DNA from: Bacilli bacterium
GTDB taxonomy: Bacteria; Bacillota_I; Bacilli_A; RF39; UBA660
DNA: 18,866 nt
Assembly (NCBI GenBank): GCA_016293205.1
Contig: JAEDES010000023.1
Location: 1 to 18,866, forward strand
Direction: 5' to 3'
Positions within the stretch are counted from its first letter, which is position 1; the number at the start of each line of letters is the position of its first letter. Under the pieces are notes generated by a model. That model was given only the letters and a program-made list of their open reading frames with translations. It was not told the origin of the DNA and did no database searches. Positions 1 through 7,359 of this stretch are shown here, one piece after another. A program made the translations under genes and the position numbers.

Positions 1-143
1 AAGTAAAAGAAGAACCAAAAGTAGAAAAGAAAAAAACAACAACTAAGAAAACAACTGAGAAAAATATAACACCAAAGAAAGAAACAACTAAAAAAACTAC
101 AACTAAGAAGACAACAACAAAAAAAGAAGCAAAAACAAAATAA
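1..143 (+). CDS. Partial CDS, Lys/Thr-rich C-terminal tail
   Basis: An open frame enters from the left edge (codons from position 3) and ends at TAA 141-143. The visible 46 residues are almost only Lys, Thr and Glu, with recurring KKTT/TTKK blocks. Such basic low-complexity tails occur at the C-termini of some DNA- or RNA-binding or cell-wall-associated proteins in AT-rich bacteria, but nothing here identifies the protein. Only 33 nt separate its stop from the next start and no terminator lies between them, so the two genes are probably co-transcribed. The frame is supported by its lack of stops and by its position ahead of the next ribosome binding site. A-rich DNA can stay open by chance, so the call is moderate. 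Confidence 0.55.
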   Translation, partial: VKEEPKVEKKKTTTKKTTEKNITPKKETTKKTTTKKTTTKKEAKTK

Positions 144-176
144 CAATAACTAATCTATAGAAAAGGTGGTGAAGAA

Positions 177-1400
177 GTGAGTAATAAACAAAAAAGATAT
201 TTAAAACTTAATTTAATATCCTTATTCTTTACAGGAATATCATTCATTTCTATAACCCTAGCATGGTTCGCATACAGTGGTATTGCTTCTGTTGAAACAA
301 CAATCAATGTCAAAGCATGGCAAATAGAGTTTAAAAAAGGAGAAGCTAAACAAGATAGTTTAATAAATGTAACATTAAACGATGTATCTCCTGGTATGCA
401 AACAAAAAGTGAAATAATTAATATTAACAATTTAGGTGATGATGATGCATCAATAGATTATGAAATCAAATCTGCAAGAATATTTAATGATGTAATAACA
501 GCAAATTCTAAAGCAAAATTAGAAGATATTTTATCCCACAACTATCCATTTAAAATCAATATGAGTTTAAGTGATAGACATGCTAATGCCCATGATGGAA
601 CAGGTGAATTTACAGTTTCAATTTCATGGCCATTAGATTCTGGAGATGATAAATTTGATAGTGACTGGGGAAAAAAAGCATATGACTTCAATAAATCTGA
701 ACAAGATAAATATGCATTAGATAATACATATCAAGTAAGACCATCAATAAGTATTGCCATATCTTTAAAAGCAGAACAATACTTAGGAAATAATGATGAT
801 GCTGATCCTGAATTTAAATTAGGAACAATCGTATTATACGATTATGCTAATAATGTTAAATGTAATGAGATTTCAACTACATGTATAAAATCATATGTAA
901 TTGATGCAAATAATACAGTAGGAGATACAACAGTAACTTTATTACCTGATTTATATAATATATATCATGAACCAGTTTCATATGATGCATATACTACTGC
1001 ATTACAAACAATTACTGGAGGATGGAAAGTAGCATCGGAAGGATTAAATGTAAAACATATTTTACCAATAATCTCAAGAGATGTTGTAAGTTCAGTAATG
1101 ATGAGACCACCTAAATCAAATGAAGTAATTGGTAACTTAAATGCCCCATATAGATTAGATAATTATATTACATCAGCAATTAATCAAAATGGTTATTATA
1201 GATTCTTAAATGAACAATTCCAATTCTTAGGAACAAGCAAATGTTATTGGTTAAATACAGCATATAATTCTACTGAACAATTTGCTTTAAAGAAAGTAGA
1301 TGAAATGTTCTCAAAAGTATATAATGAATCAAAAACTACAAATTGCTCAGTTATACCAGTAGCACATGTAGAAAAAGGAAAATTAAAAGTAGTTAAATAA
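177..1400 (+). CDS. Exported TasA/camelysin-like surface protein, 407 aa
   Basis: The start is GTG 177, preceded by an AAGGTGGTGA ribosome binding site (164-173). The N-terminus is basic (KQKRYLK), followed by a hydrophobic segment at about residues 12-32 ending in LAWFAYSG. The sequence after it (INVKAWQIEF, then VSPGMQTKSEI and NNLGDDDASIDYEI) has the layout of TasA/camelysin-type proteins: an export signal, then a beta-sandwich in which a 'KAW.I.F' strand opens the mature part. It shares the 'KWQI' feature with the minus-strand gene at 1680-2288. The C-terminal quarter (about residues 330-400, with CYWLNTAY and CSVIPVAHVEKGKLK) resembles the tail of the DUF6273-like proteins that end in YWL..P and RP.V motifs. 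Likely a surface or matrix protein; the partner peptidase is not known. The last four codons and the stop form one arm of a terminator hairpin. Confidence 0.7.
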   Translation: MSNKQKRYLKLNLISLFFTGISFISITLAWFAYSGIASVETTINVKAWQIEFKKGEAKQDSLINVTLNDVSPGMQTKSEIININNLGDDDASIDYEIKSARIFNDVITANSKAKLEDILSHNYPFKINMSLSDRHANAHDGTGEFTVSISWPLDSGDDKFDSDWGKKAYDFNKSEQDKYALDNTYQVRPSISIAISLKAEQYLGNNDDADPEFKLGTIVLYDYANNVKCNEISTTCIKSYVIDANNTVGDTTVTLLPDLYNIYHEPVSYDAYTTALQTITGGWKVASEGLNVKHILPIISRDVVSSVMMRPPKSNEVIGNLNAPYRLDNYITSAINQNGYYRFLNEQFQFLGTSKCYWLNTAYNSTEQFALKKVDEMFSKVYNESKTTNCSVIPVAHVEKGKLKVVK

Positions 1401-1411
1401 ACTACTTTTTT
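1385..1411 (+). terminator. Intrinsic terminator embedded in the end of the 407-aa CDS
   Basis: AAAAGTAGTT (1385-1394) and AACTACTTTT (1400-1409) form a 10-bp stem around a 5-nt loop, followed by a T run to 1411. The left arm encodes the final VVK residues and the loop holds the TAA stop, so terminator and coding end overlap. The stem is A/T-rich and its strength is moderate. Confidence 0.7.
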
Positions 1412-1456
1412 GCTGGAAAAAATGAATATAAATTTATTATTGTAGTAGGTGAGAAT

Positions 1457-1645
1457 ATGAAGCAATTAAAAGATAGAAAATTTTTAATAACAACACTACC
1501 AATAATTATATACATATCATCACCTCAATATGATAAAGTAGCAATATTTACTGTTAATACAGATAAAACTTATGGAGAAATTGAATATACTGATAGTCTA
1601 GGAATTAGACCACAAATAGTTATATCAAAAAATTACTTTAATTAA
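1457..1645 (+). CDS. Short ORF, probable fragment of a YWL..P / SLGxRP-tailed surface protein
   Basis: A 62-aa ORF with an AGGTGAG ribosome binding site (1447-1453) 3 nt before ATG 1457. Its second half (YISSPQ, then YTDSLGIRPQIVISKNYF) closely resembles the last 40 residues of DUF6273-like exported proteins common in gut Bacilli, which end with 'YWLASP ... YSLGVRPVVSLKS'. Here the rest of that domain is missing and there is no proper signal peptide, only a short hydrophobic stretch (LITTLPIIIYI). I infer a leftover 3' end of a larger gene that has captured a start codon, or a very small protein. It follows the terminator at 1385-1411 and has no clear promoter, so expression is uncertain. It converges on the minus-strand gene across a shared terminator. 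Confidence 0.45.
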   Translation: MKQLKDRKFLITTLPIIIYISSPQYDKVAIFTVNTDKTYGEIEYTDSLGIRPQIVISKNYFN

Positions 1646-1652
1646 GACCAAA

Positions 1653-1678
1653 AAGAACCTATCAAATGATAGGTTCTT
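1653..1678. terminator. Bidirectional terminator between convergent genes
   Basis: AAGAACCTATCA (1653-1664) and TGATAGGTTCTT (1667-1678) form a perfect 12-bp palindrome with a 2-nt centre. It sits between the stop of the 62-aa ORF (1645) and the stop of the minus-strand gene (1680), so it can serve both directions. The U-tracts on either side are short, which makes it weaker than a canonical terminator. Confidence 0.7.
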
Positions 1679-1679
1679 A

Positions 1680-2288
1680 TTATGCTAATTTTTGTTTGAA
1701 TGTTATCCTTGCTTCAATATTTAATGTATCTTCACTTATTGCAACAGCTGTATCAGCAGCATCATCCATTGTTTCATTATTTTCTGTACCTTCAAACCAT
1801 TCAAAGTAAACTCTTACTGTAAATGTTTCATGTTTATTTTCATTTAAGTCCATTGTTTCAGATATAACATTATCTGTAATTGGACTAACATCAACTTGAT
1901 CACCCTCAACATATCCTTTTGGAAGTATTGAATATTTAGTAATCATTAAGTCTGGCATATTTTCATTTAAAACATCAAGTGTTATATCATAATCAAATGA
2001 TACTCCAACGTTTTCAGGATTTATAACTATATCGAAATGCCCTTTAGATGAAGGAGCAATTGTTCCAGCAGCTATATTAGCATTTTCATCAATCTCTGGT
2101 GTAATCTCAATAGAAGAAGTTGTTCCATTTGTAATATCATTTTCGTTAACTAATATTTGCCATTTGGCTACGAGTACTTGCACATTACCAGTTGCATCAG
2201 CAACATAACGTGAATAAGTATTACTCATATAACTCACCGTTAACGACAATGAAAATATAAGTAAAAGAATCTTAATTTTCTTTGCCAT
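1680..2288 (-). CDS. TasA/camelysin-like secreted protein precursor, 202 aa
   Basis: ATG at 2288-2286 is preceded on the minus strand by a GAAGGAGGA ribosome binding site (2298-2306). The N-terminus is MAKKIK plus a hydrophobic span to about residue 21, then SNTYSRYVADATGNVQVLVAKWQI. This 'TYSRYV.d.tG.....AKW.I..N' signature is typical of the TasA/camelysin group (SipW-type signal peptide proteins). These are secreted beta-sandwich proteins that in Bacillus form matrix fibres or act as surface proteases. The mature part is acidic and beta-rich, with a Gly/Asn pattern seen in the family (VGVSFDYDI). No AxA cleavage site is obvious, as expected if a SipW-type (ER-like) peptidase handles it; no such peptidase is visible in the window. 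It is a single-gene unit with its own promoter and a cluster of possible operator sites. Confidence 0.72.
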   Translation of the reverse strand: MAKKIKILLLIFSLSLTVSYMSNTYSRYVADATGNVQVLVAKWQILVNENDITNGTTSSIEITPEIDENANIAAGTIAPSSKGHFDIVINPENVGVSFDYDITLDVLNENMPDLMITKYSILPKGYVEGDQVDVSPITDNVISETMDLNENKHETFTVRVYFEWFEGTENNETMDDAADTAVAISEDTLNIEARITFKQKLA

Positions 2289-2315
2289 ATTATATTGTCC
2301 TCCTTCTATATTTTA

Positions 2316-2344
2316 ATTATACAATTCTTTACATATAACGACAA
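2316..2344 (-). promoter_or_regulatory. Promoter of the minus-strand TasA-like gene
   Basis: On the minus strand, TTGTCG (plus 2339-2344) lies 17 bp before a perfect TATAAT (plus 2316-2321), about 28 nt upstream of the start codon and just ahead of the GAAGGAGGA site. Spacing and sequence fit a housekeeping sigma-A promoter. Confidence 0.65.
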
Positions 2345-2390
2345 CGTAAAATATTGTAAAAATGAGTGTAAATATGTAAAGGAATGTAAA
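2327..2390. promoter_or_regulatory. Cluster of TGTAAA sites with a perfect inverted repeat, possible operator
   Basis: Five (T/C)GTAAA direct repeats (GTAAA at 2346, 2356, 2368, 2376 and 2386; steps of 10, 12, 8 and 10 bp) lie just upstream of the -35 of the minus-strand gene. In addition, CTTTACATAT (2327-2336, inside the -10/-35 spacer) is the exact inverse of ATATGTAAAG (2372-2381), with centres 45 bp apart. Near-helical spacing around a promoter is what a multimeric DNA-binding regulator would use. The regulator is unknown. In such AT-rich DNA some recurrence is expected, so this is an inference. Confidence 0.4.
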
Positions 2391-2486
2391 TATAAAATGA
2401 CAATAACTTTATATATCAAAGAAAACTAAAAATTTAATATTTTTTTATAAAATTTTATCTCAAAAAAACTAAATTTTATAAATCTA

Positions 2487-2495
2487 TGTTATAAT
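2487..2495 (+). promoter_or_regulatory. Extended -10 promoter of the zinc-ribbon operon
   Basis: TGTTATAAT (TGn at 2487-2489, perfect TATAAT at 2490-2495) lies 31 nt before the first gene of the operon. No convincing -35 is found 16-18 bp upstream, consistent with an extended -10 promoter. An AGAGGTGA ribosome binding site (2515-2522) and ATG 2527 follow. The divergent 2289-2526 gap holds nothing else except the minus-strand promoter and the TGTAAA cluster. Confidence 0.55.
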
Positions 2496-2526
2496 GTATA
2501 AAGAATAGAATAATAGAGGTGAATAT

Positions 2527-4029
2527 ATGTTCTGTGAAAAATGTGGGGATAAAATAGAAGTAAATGAAACATATTGTAACAAGTGTGGAAACTATCTAGG
2601 CAATAGACAACCATTGCAACAACAACAAGCTCAAACACAGGCTGCTATAATACAACAAGCACCAAAACAACAAGTAGTTCAACAACAAGTGCAACAACCA
2701 GTTCAACAATCTGTTCAACAAATAGCTCAACAAATGGCTCAACCAACAATGCCCAAAGTCCAACAACAACCCCAACAAAATGTTCAATTTAATCAAATTG
2801 TACAACAATTTTGTAGTCCAAATACAAATAATAATGTAAATAATAACAATAATAACTCAAATATGTTTGGTAACAATGTTAGAAGTTTAAATGCTCAAAT
2901 GATGAATATGAATTATAACAAACAACCTAACACAATGAGTAATCAAAGTTTAGTAAATATTAATTATAATCATCAAACACCACAACAACCTCAAAGAAAA
3001 AAAACCAAGTCAGTTGCTTTAGGATTTGTTTTAGGTGCATTTATCTTTGGTATTTTAGCATTTGTAATATTAACAACATTCCAAGACTCAGTATATCTTT
3101 CAGATAACTCATATAAAGAAGATACAGAAGAACAAGGAAAGAAATCTTCTAAGACTAAAACCGTAATTATATATGACAATAAATATTCAGGAATGAATAT
3201 TGCTTCTAAACAAGATGCTTATAAATTGATCGAAAAAGATTCAATTGATCAAAAAAGTACTTGTCCGAAAGAAATAATTGAAATAGAAAATAATATTATT
3301 AAAAATTATGGAATAACAGCAGTAAACTTATGTGAAATGGAAGCAGGTTTTGCCAAAGAAGTTGGAAATGTCTTTAAAAACATTTATGAAAACTATCCTG
3401 ATGCTAAAGGATACTTAACAAATTTAACTTTAGTTAATGCCCCTATATCAAGTGGATATATAGCAGCCTTCCAGCCAATCTTTACATTTGCAACATCTGC
3501 GACAGATTCAACATATCCATGGGTATTAAAAACACAAATATATTTAAATACTTCATATTTCTTAAATAAACCAAGATTACAATCATCAGTAGAAAGTGGT
3601 TCAGAATCAGGGCATTTCCCTCCAAATGCTACAATATATTCACCAGTAGCACATGAAATGGGACATTATTTATCATTCTTAGCAATGATGAATAATTATG
3701 ATGTAGATTCAATTCTATTAATAAATGATTCTGATACTGATGTTTTATATCAATTAATTGATGACTTTGCTAAAGGAACATTCTCATTAAAGATGATTAC
3801 TGAAGCCTATAATAATTTTAAACGAGATGTTGGAACAACTCTAAATTTAGATGATTGGAGAGCAACTATTTCATCATATGCAGTAGCTAAAGATAATAGT
3901 GGTAACTATATTTATGATGAAACAATAGCTGAATCATTCCATGATGTATATCTAAATGGAGATAAAGCTGCTCAAGCAAGTAAATATATAGTAGCAGTAT
4001 TAAAAGAAAAGTTGAAGAAAGGAGCATAG
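2527..4029 (+). CDS. Membrane-anchored zinc-ribbon protein with extracellular zincin metalloprotease domain, 500 aa
   Basis: Domains in order: an N-terminal zinc ribbon with C3-x2-C6 and C17-x2-C20 (the zinc_ribbon_2 pattern); a very Gln/Asn-rich disordered linker at about 27-160 (runs of CAA and AAT codons); a membrane span at about 163-184; then an extracellular domain. That domain contains HEMGH at 376-380, the HExxH zinc site of zincin metalloproteases, and an ETIAESF motif at 465-471. The motif resembles the 'E..AE.F' third-ligand region of the anthrax lethal factor and Pro-Pro endopeptidase type families. The catalytic set therefore looks intact. The predicted topology puts the ribbon inside the cell and the protease outside. 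It is the first gene of a four-gene operon, and its stop lies 1 nt before the next start. Family-level assignment rests on motifs only, and the substrate is unknown; a surface protein is plausible from context. Confidence 0.75.
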   Translation: MFCEKCGDKIEVNETYCNKCGNYLGNRQPLQQQQAQTQAAIIQQAPKQQVVQQQVQQPVQQSVQQIAQQMAQPTMPKVQQQPQQNVQFNQIVQQFCSPNTNNNVNNNNNNSNMFGNNVRSLNAQMMNMNYNKQPNTMSNQSLVNINYNHQTPQQPQRKKTKSVALGFVLGAFIFGILAFVILTTFQDSVYLSDNSYKEDTEEQGKKSSKTKTVIIYDNKYSGMNIASKQDAYKLIEKDSIDQKSTCPKEIIEIENNIIKNYGITAVNLCEMEAGFAKEVGNVFKNIYENYPDAKGYLTNLTLVNAPISSGYIAAFQPIFTFATSATDSTYPWVLKTQIYLNTSYFLNKPRLQSSVESGSESGHFPPNATIYSPVAHEMGHYLSFLAMMNNYDVDSILLINDSDTDVLYQLIDDFAKGTFSLKMITEAYNNFKRDVGTTLNLDDWRATISSYAVAKDNSGNYIYDETIAESFHDVYLNGDKAAQASKYIVAVLKEKLKKGA

Positions 4030-4030
4030 T

Positions 4031-5701
4031 ATGAAGAAAATATTAATCACAATAATAACTATTGTACTATGTACAGTAACAGTTTTTGCAGCTGCAAAAA
4101 ATTTTACTATAACTTCAACAAATCTTTCATTTAACAATAGTAAACAAAAGGCTATAGCAAAAGAATTTAATAAGAAATATGATTTATCATACAAAATATT
4201 ATCAAAAGATGAAGAATTAAAAAAGGAAATAACCTCTCTAGCTAAAAAAGTAACATACTTATTGTTAGGAGAAATGAATGAAGATGAGGAAACTCCTGAA
4301 GAGTATTACAATCGTCATGAAGAATATCTAAAATTAAGATATTCCCCATCAATTCCAAAAGATAAAAATAGTACTTCAGGATACGATGAATCATCTAGAG
4401 AATATTTAGATGATTTGGTATCCGGAACAATAATACCAAGTATGTTTATATCAATAAACGAACTTGACATAAAATACAATACATATGGAAATATAAGAGT
4501 AGTATCATCTAAAGATCGAATAATTGCAATAAACAACATTGAAAATGTAAAAATAAAAGTAGAATCAGAAGAAGATCCTACAAAATATGAATTAGAAGAA
4601 ACAAATATAACGTTAACTTATCATTTTAAAAAGAATAAAACTGATTATCAATTGTATTATTTAACTGCAGAAACTTATTCAGAAGATGAAGACGAAGTGG
4701 TTATTAAATCGGATTTAGAAGATATATATGATTGTTCAAAATTAAACGAGTTAACTCAAGCAAATATAGATAATATAACTAATGTAGCAAAAGAAAATGT
4801 GATGTACCTAACATCTAATTATAATAATTATGTAGTAGGTAATGCTAATGCTATTGTTATAAATCAAGGATTATTAGCAACAACTTGGCAATTTATAGAA
4901 CAAGCACTTATTAACGCTCAATATATAACAATTGTCGATTCTTATAATGTTGCTCACCAATTAGATGGTATAGTGACAGTAAATATTGATAGTAATATTG
5001 CAATATTAAAATTAAAGGATCCAACAACTTCAAAAATAACAATCGGTAATTCAGATAATGCATTATCAACAGATGCTTCAATTATGGTTACTTATAAACC
5101 AGGAAAAACAATCACAAAAAAAGGAATTATTACAGCAAACGATGGATATATTCAAACATCGATTCCAATAACTTTAGAAGAAGAAGGTTCACCAATTTTA
5201 GATAAAGATGGAAACCTAATTGGGATGACGACAAAAGAAATAATTAATTCATCAACATCAGTTTCAATTCCATCAAATGCTTTAAAAGAAGCACAAGATA
5301 TATTTAATAATATTGAATTTGAAAAAATTAAAACAGTAAAATTCGAAAAATTAAAAGAAAATTACTATTACGTAAAATATGCCGAAGAAATAGAAAAAAC
5401 AAGTATTCCCGAAAATATATGGAATAGATATAAAGAAATAGGTAATATTGATAAAACAATTAATATAGATTTAATAAAATCTAGTTATAAAAATAAAGTA
5501 TTATCATTAAGATATAAAAATAATGCAAAAGATTACATTCCAACTATGCAATTAGTATCATCATTTACTAATAAATTAAAAGAACAAGGATACAAAAAAG
5601 TGTCTGAATCAAATACAAAGATTATATATAAAAATAATAAATATCAAGTAATAATAATGGAAGAATTTGATTATCTAATCATAGTAATGGTGAAATTATG
5701 A
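4031..5701 (+). CDS. HtrA/DegP-like exported pseudoprotease, 556 aa
   Basis: A signal peptide (MKKILITI... to VFAAA, likely AxA cleavage near residue 22) is followed by a unique region to about 255. A trypsin-like domain at about 265-425 then reads like HtrA/DegP. Its order is VVGNANAIVINQGLLATTWQ, NIAILKLKDP, IGNSDNALST, GIITA...IQTSIP, GSPILDKDGNLIGM and VSIPSNALKE, matching the HtrA strand order (GLIVTNNHVV, DLAVLKI, LGDSD, IQTDA, GNSGGPL, IGI, FAIPSN). All three catalytic positions differ: Gln287 for His, Asn322 for Asp, Glu385 for Ser. A small alpha/beta domain at about 430-556 replaces the usual PDZ. It is probably a secreted, non-catalytic binding or scaffold protein working with the neighbouring metalloprotease. 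The start is 1 nt after the previous stop with a GAAAGGAG site, and the end overlaps the next start by 4 nt (ATGA). Confidence 0.7.
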   Translation: MKKILITIITIVLCTVTVFAAAKNFTITSTNLSFNNSKQKAIAKEFNKKYDLSYKILSKDEELKKEITSLAKKVTYLLLGEMNEDEETPEEYYNRHEEYLKLRYSPSIPKDKNSTSGYDESSREYLDDLVSGTIIPSMFISINELDIKYNTYGNIRVVSSKDRIIAINNIENVKIKVESEEDPTKYELEETNITLTYHFKKNKTDYQLYYLTAETYSEDEDEVVIKSDLEDIYDCSKLNELTQANIDNITNVAKENVMYLTSNYNNYVVGNANAIVINQGLLATTWQFIEQALINAQYITIVDSYNVAHQLDGIVTVNIDSNIAILKLKDPTTSKITIGNSDNALSTDASIMVTYKPGKTITKKGIITANDGYIQTSIPITLEEEGSPILDKDGNLIGMTTKEIINSSTSVSIPSNALKEAQDIFNNIEFEKIKTVKFEKLKENYYYVKYAEEIEKTSIPENIWNRYKEIGNIDKTINIDLIKSSYKNKVLSLRYKNNAKDYIPTMQLVSSFTNKLKEQGYKKVSESNTKIIYKNNKYQVIIMEEFDYLIIVMVKL

Positions 5702-7344
5702 AAAAGAAAACTAATATAAAAAGAGAATTAAAAAAGATATATAAGGAATATAAATTAGAAATAATAATAGCTATAGTGGTAATTATAGTAGGATTACTAT
5801 TATTAATAGGAATATTATTATTTCAAAATAATATTAAAGAATATAAAACAGATATTTATACAATTAAATATGATCGTAGTTGGAAAAGAAAAGGCAAAAA
5901 TGAAAATACAATTAAATTAAAACATAAATCAAATAGTACTATTTATATAGAAATAATGAATCTAAATGAAAAACAAAAGTATTTAGAAACAGAAGATTTA
6001 ATAGATGAATTACTTTATAACATAGGATTAGAAAATAAAGAGTATAATATTTTACAAAAAGAAAAAGCTAATATAACAAAACATAGTTATGAAGGCTATA
6101 AAGTATTATATGAAAATAAAACACATCAAGCGCTAGTAGTAGTCGCAAAGAAATCAGAAAAAGTAATGCTACTAACATATGAAGCTAATCACGAATACTT
6201 TGATGTATTACTAGATAGTGTAGAGAATATAATTTATAATTTTGATATTAATGAACAAAAATATTTGATAAATAATTCTGTAAAAGTAGATACTAAAGAA
6301 ATTACATTTGGAGAAAACAATGAGTTAGTTAAGTCACTAAAGAAAAATAAATCCTATGATTTAGCATACAAAAATTACTATGCTAAATTATCAATACCGT
6401 CAAACTTTGTATTAACAACATTTGACTCATCATATGGATCATATAGTTTTAAAGGATTGAAAAAAGGAAGTATTAACTTATCAACAATAATATATCCATA
6501 TAATTTATATGAGTATTTAGAGAAAAAAGAAGAAATTGGTAAATTATATAACGAGTTATCATACCAAAGAGATAAGAAAAACACTCAATATAAAAACTTA
6601 AAAGAATCATTAACGCAACTTAATAATAAAAAATATAAATCTTATTTATATAAAGCAACGTATGATTATGTAATAGGAAGTTCTATATCTAAACATGAAT
6701 TTTATATGATGATTTATGAATTGAATAATAATCATATATTAGTATTTAAAATTGATGCAAAAGATAATGTTATTCCAGAAGAATTATTAAGAAAACTTGA
6801 ATTCTCAAATGTAAAAAATTATGCAAATTATATTCCAAAAGAAAAGGTTTTAAAAAGATTTAATACTACTAATACAGTAGATGAAATAAAATTAAACATA
6901 AAAGATGAGTATCAAGAACTTGATTATGGAGTTAATACTTATTCATATAGATATTTTGGATTAAATCATAATAGAAAAAATGATGTGTACAAATATGAAA
7001 TAAAATATACATTAACAAGTAAATATCAAAAACTTAATAGTATTATAAGCTATATTACAATCTATAAAAACAATGGTCCATATCAAGAATTAGTCAATAA
7101 TGAAACCATAAGTCTAAATGGGAAAGAATTCGTTGTATATAGTGGTGGATATACGATGAAAGGACCAGGGTATAGTGATAGCACAAATAATGATAAACAT
7201 TATGTATATAAAAAATTATTAGCACATGAAATACCAACCGGAGGATATATAACAATTGAAATTGACGGGAATGGTGTTGAAATTAGTCAAGAAGTATTGA
7301 ATGATTTAACTAATATTGATATAATGAATTCAGAATATAAATAG
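5698..7344 (+). CDS. Single-span membrane protein with large extracellular region, 548 aa
   Basis: A basic cytoplasmic N-terminus of about 20 residues precedes a strong membrane span at 22-42 (IIIAIVVIIVGLLLLIGILLF). An extracellular region of about 500 residues follows, rich in Lys, Asn and Tyr. Two stretches look like the same beta-rich fold. The first is at about 50-195 (DIYTIKYDRSWKRK onward). The second is at about 225-360 (YYAKLSIPSNFVL onward). Both recall PsbP/DUF1795-like domains that open with a 'Y.I.YP..W' strand. A third, unlike domain fills 370-548. No catalytic motif is seen. It starts inside the stop of the HtrA-like gene (ATGA overlap), so the two are translationally coupled and probably form one complex. 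The function is not recognised. Confidence 0.7.
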   Translation: MKKKTNIKRELKKIYKEYKLEIIIAIVVIIVGLLLLIGILLFQNNIKEYKTDIYTIKYDRSWKRKGKNENTIKLKHKSNSTIYIEIMNLNEKQKYLETEDLIDELLYNIGLENKEYNILQKEKANITKHSYEGYKVLYENKTHQALVVVAKKSEKVMLLTYEANHEYFDVLLDSVENIIYNFDINEQKYLINNSVKVDTKEITFGENNELVKSLKKNKSYDLAYKNYYAKLSIPSNFVLTTFDSSYGSYSFKGLKKGSINLSTIIYPYNLYEYLEKKEEIGKLYNELSYQRDKKNTQYKNLKESLTQLNNKKYKSYLYKATYDYVIGSSISKHEFYMMIYELNNNHILVFKIDAKDNVIPEELLRKLEFSNVKNYANYIPKEKVLKRFNTTNTVDEIKLNIKDEYQELDYGVNTYSYRYFGLNHNRKNDVYKYEIKYTLTSKYQKLNSIISYITIYKNNGPYQELVNNETISLNGKEFVVYSGGYTMKGPGYSDSTNNDKHYVYKKLLAHEIPTGGYITIEIDGNGVEISQEVLNDLTNIDIMNSEYK

Positions 7345-7359
7345 GAAAGAGGTAAACTT

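Noticed and set aside
2611..2800. CAA-rich stretch as a microsatellite or CRISPR-like repeat
   Set aside because: The repeats are irregular codons for Gln with interspersed Val, Ala and Pro. No fixed repeat-spacer structure exists, and the reading frame is kept.
2596..2808. Minus-strand Leu-rich open frame
   Set aside because: It is the complement of the CAA-repeat Gln-rich linker in the 2527 gene; such repeats always give Leu-rich antisense frames.
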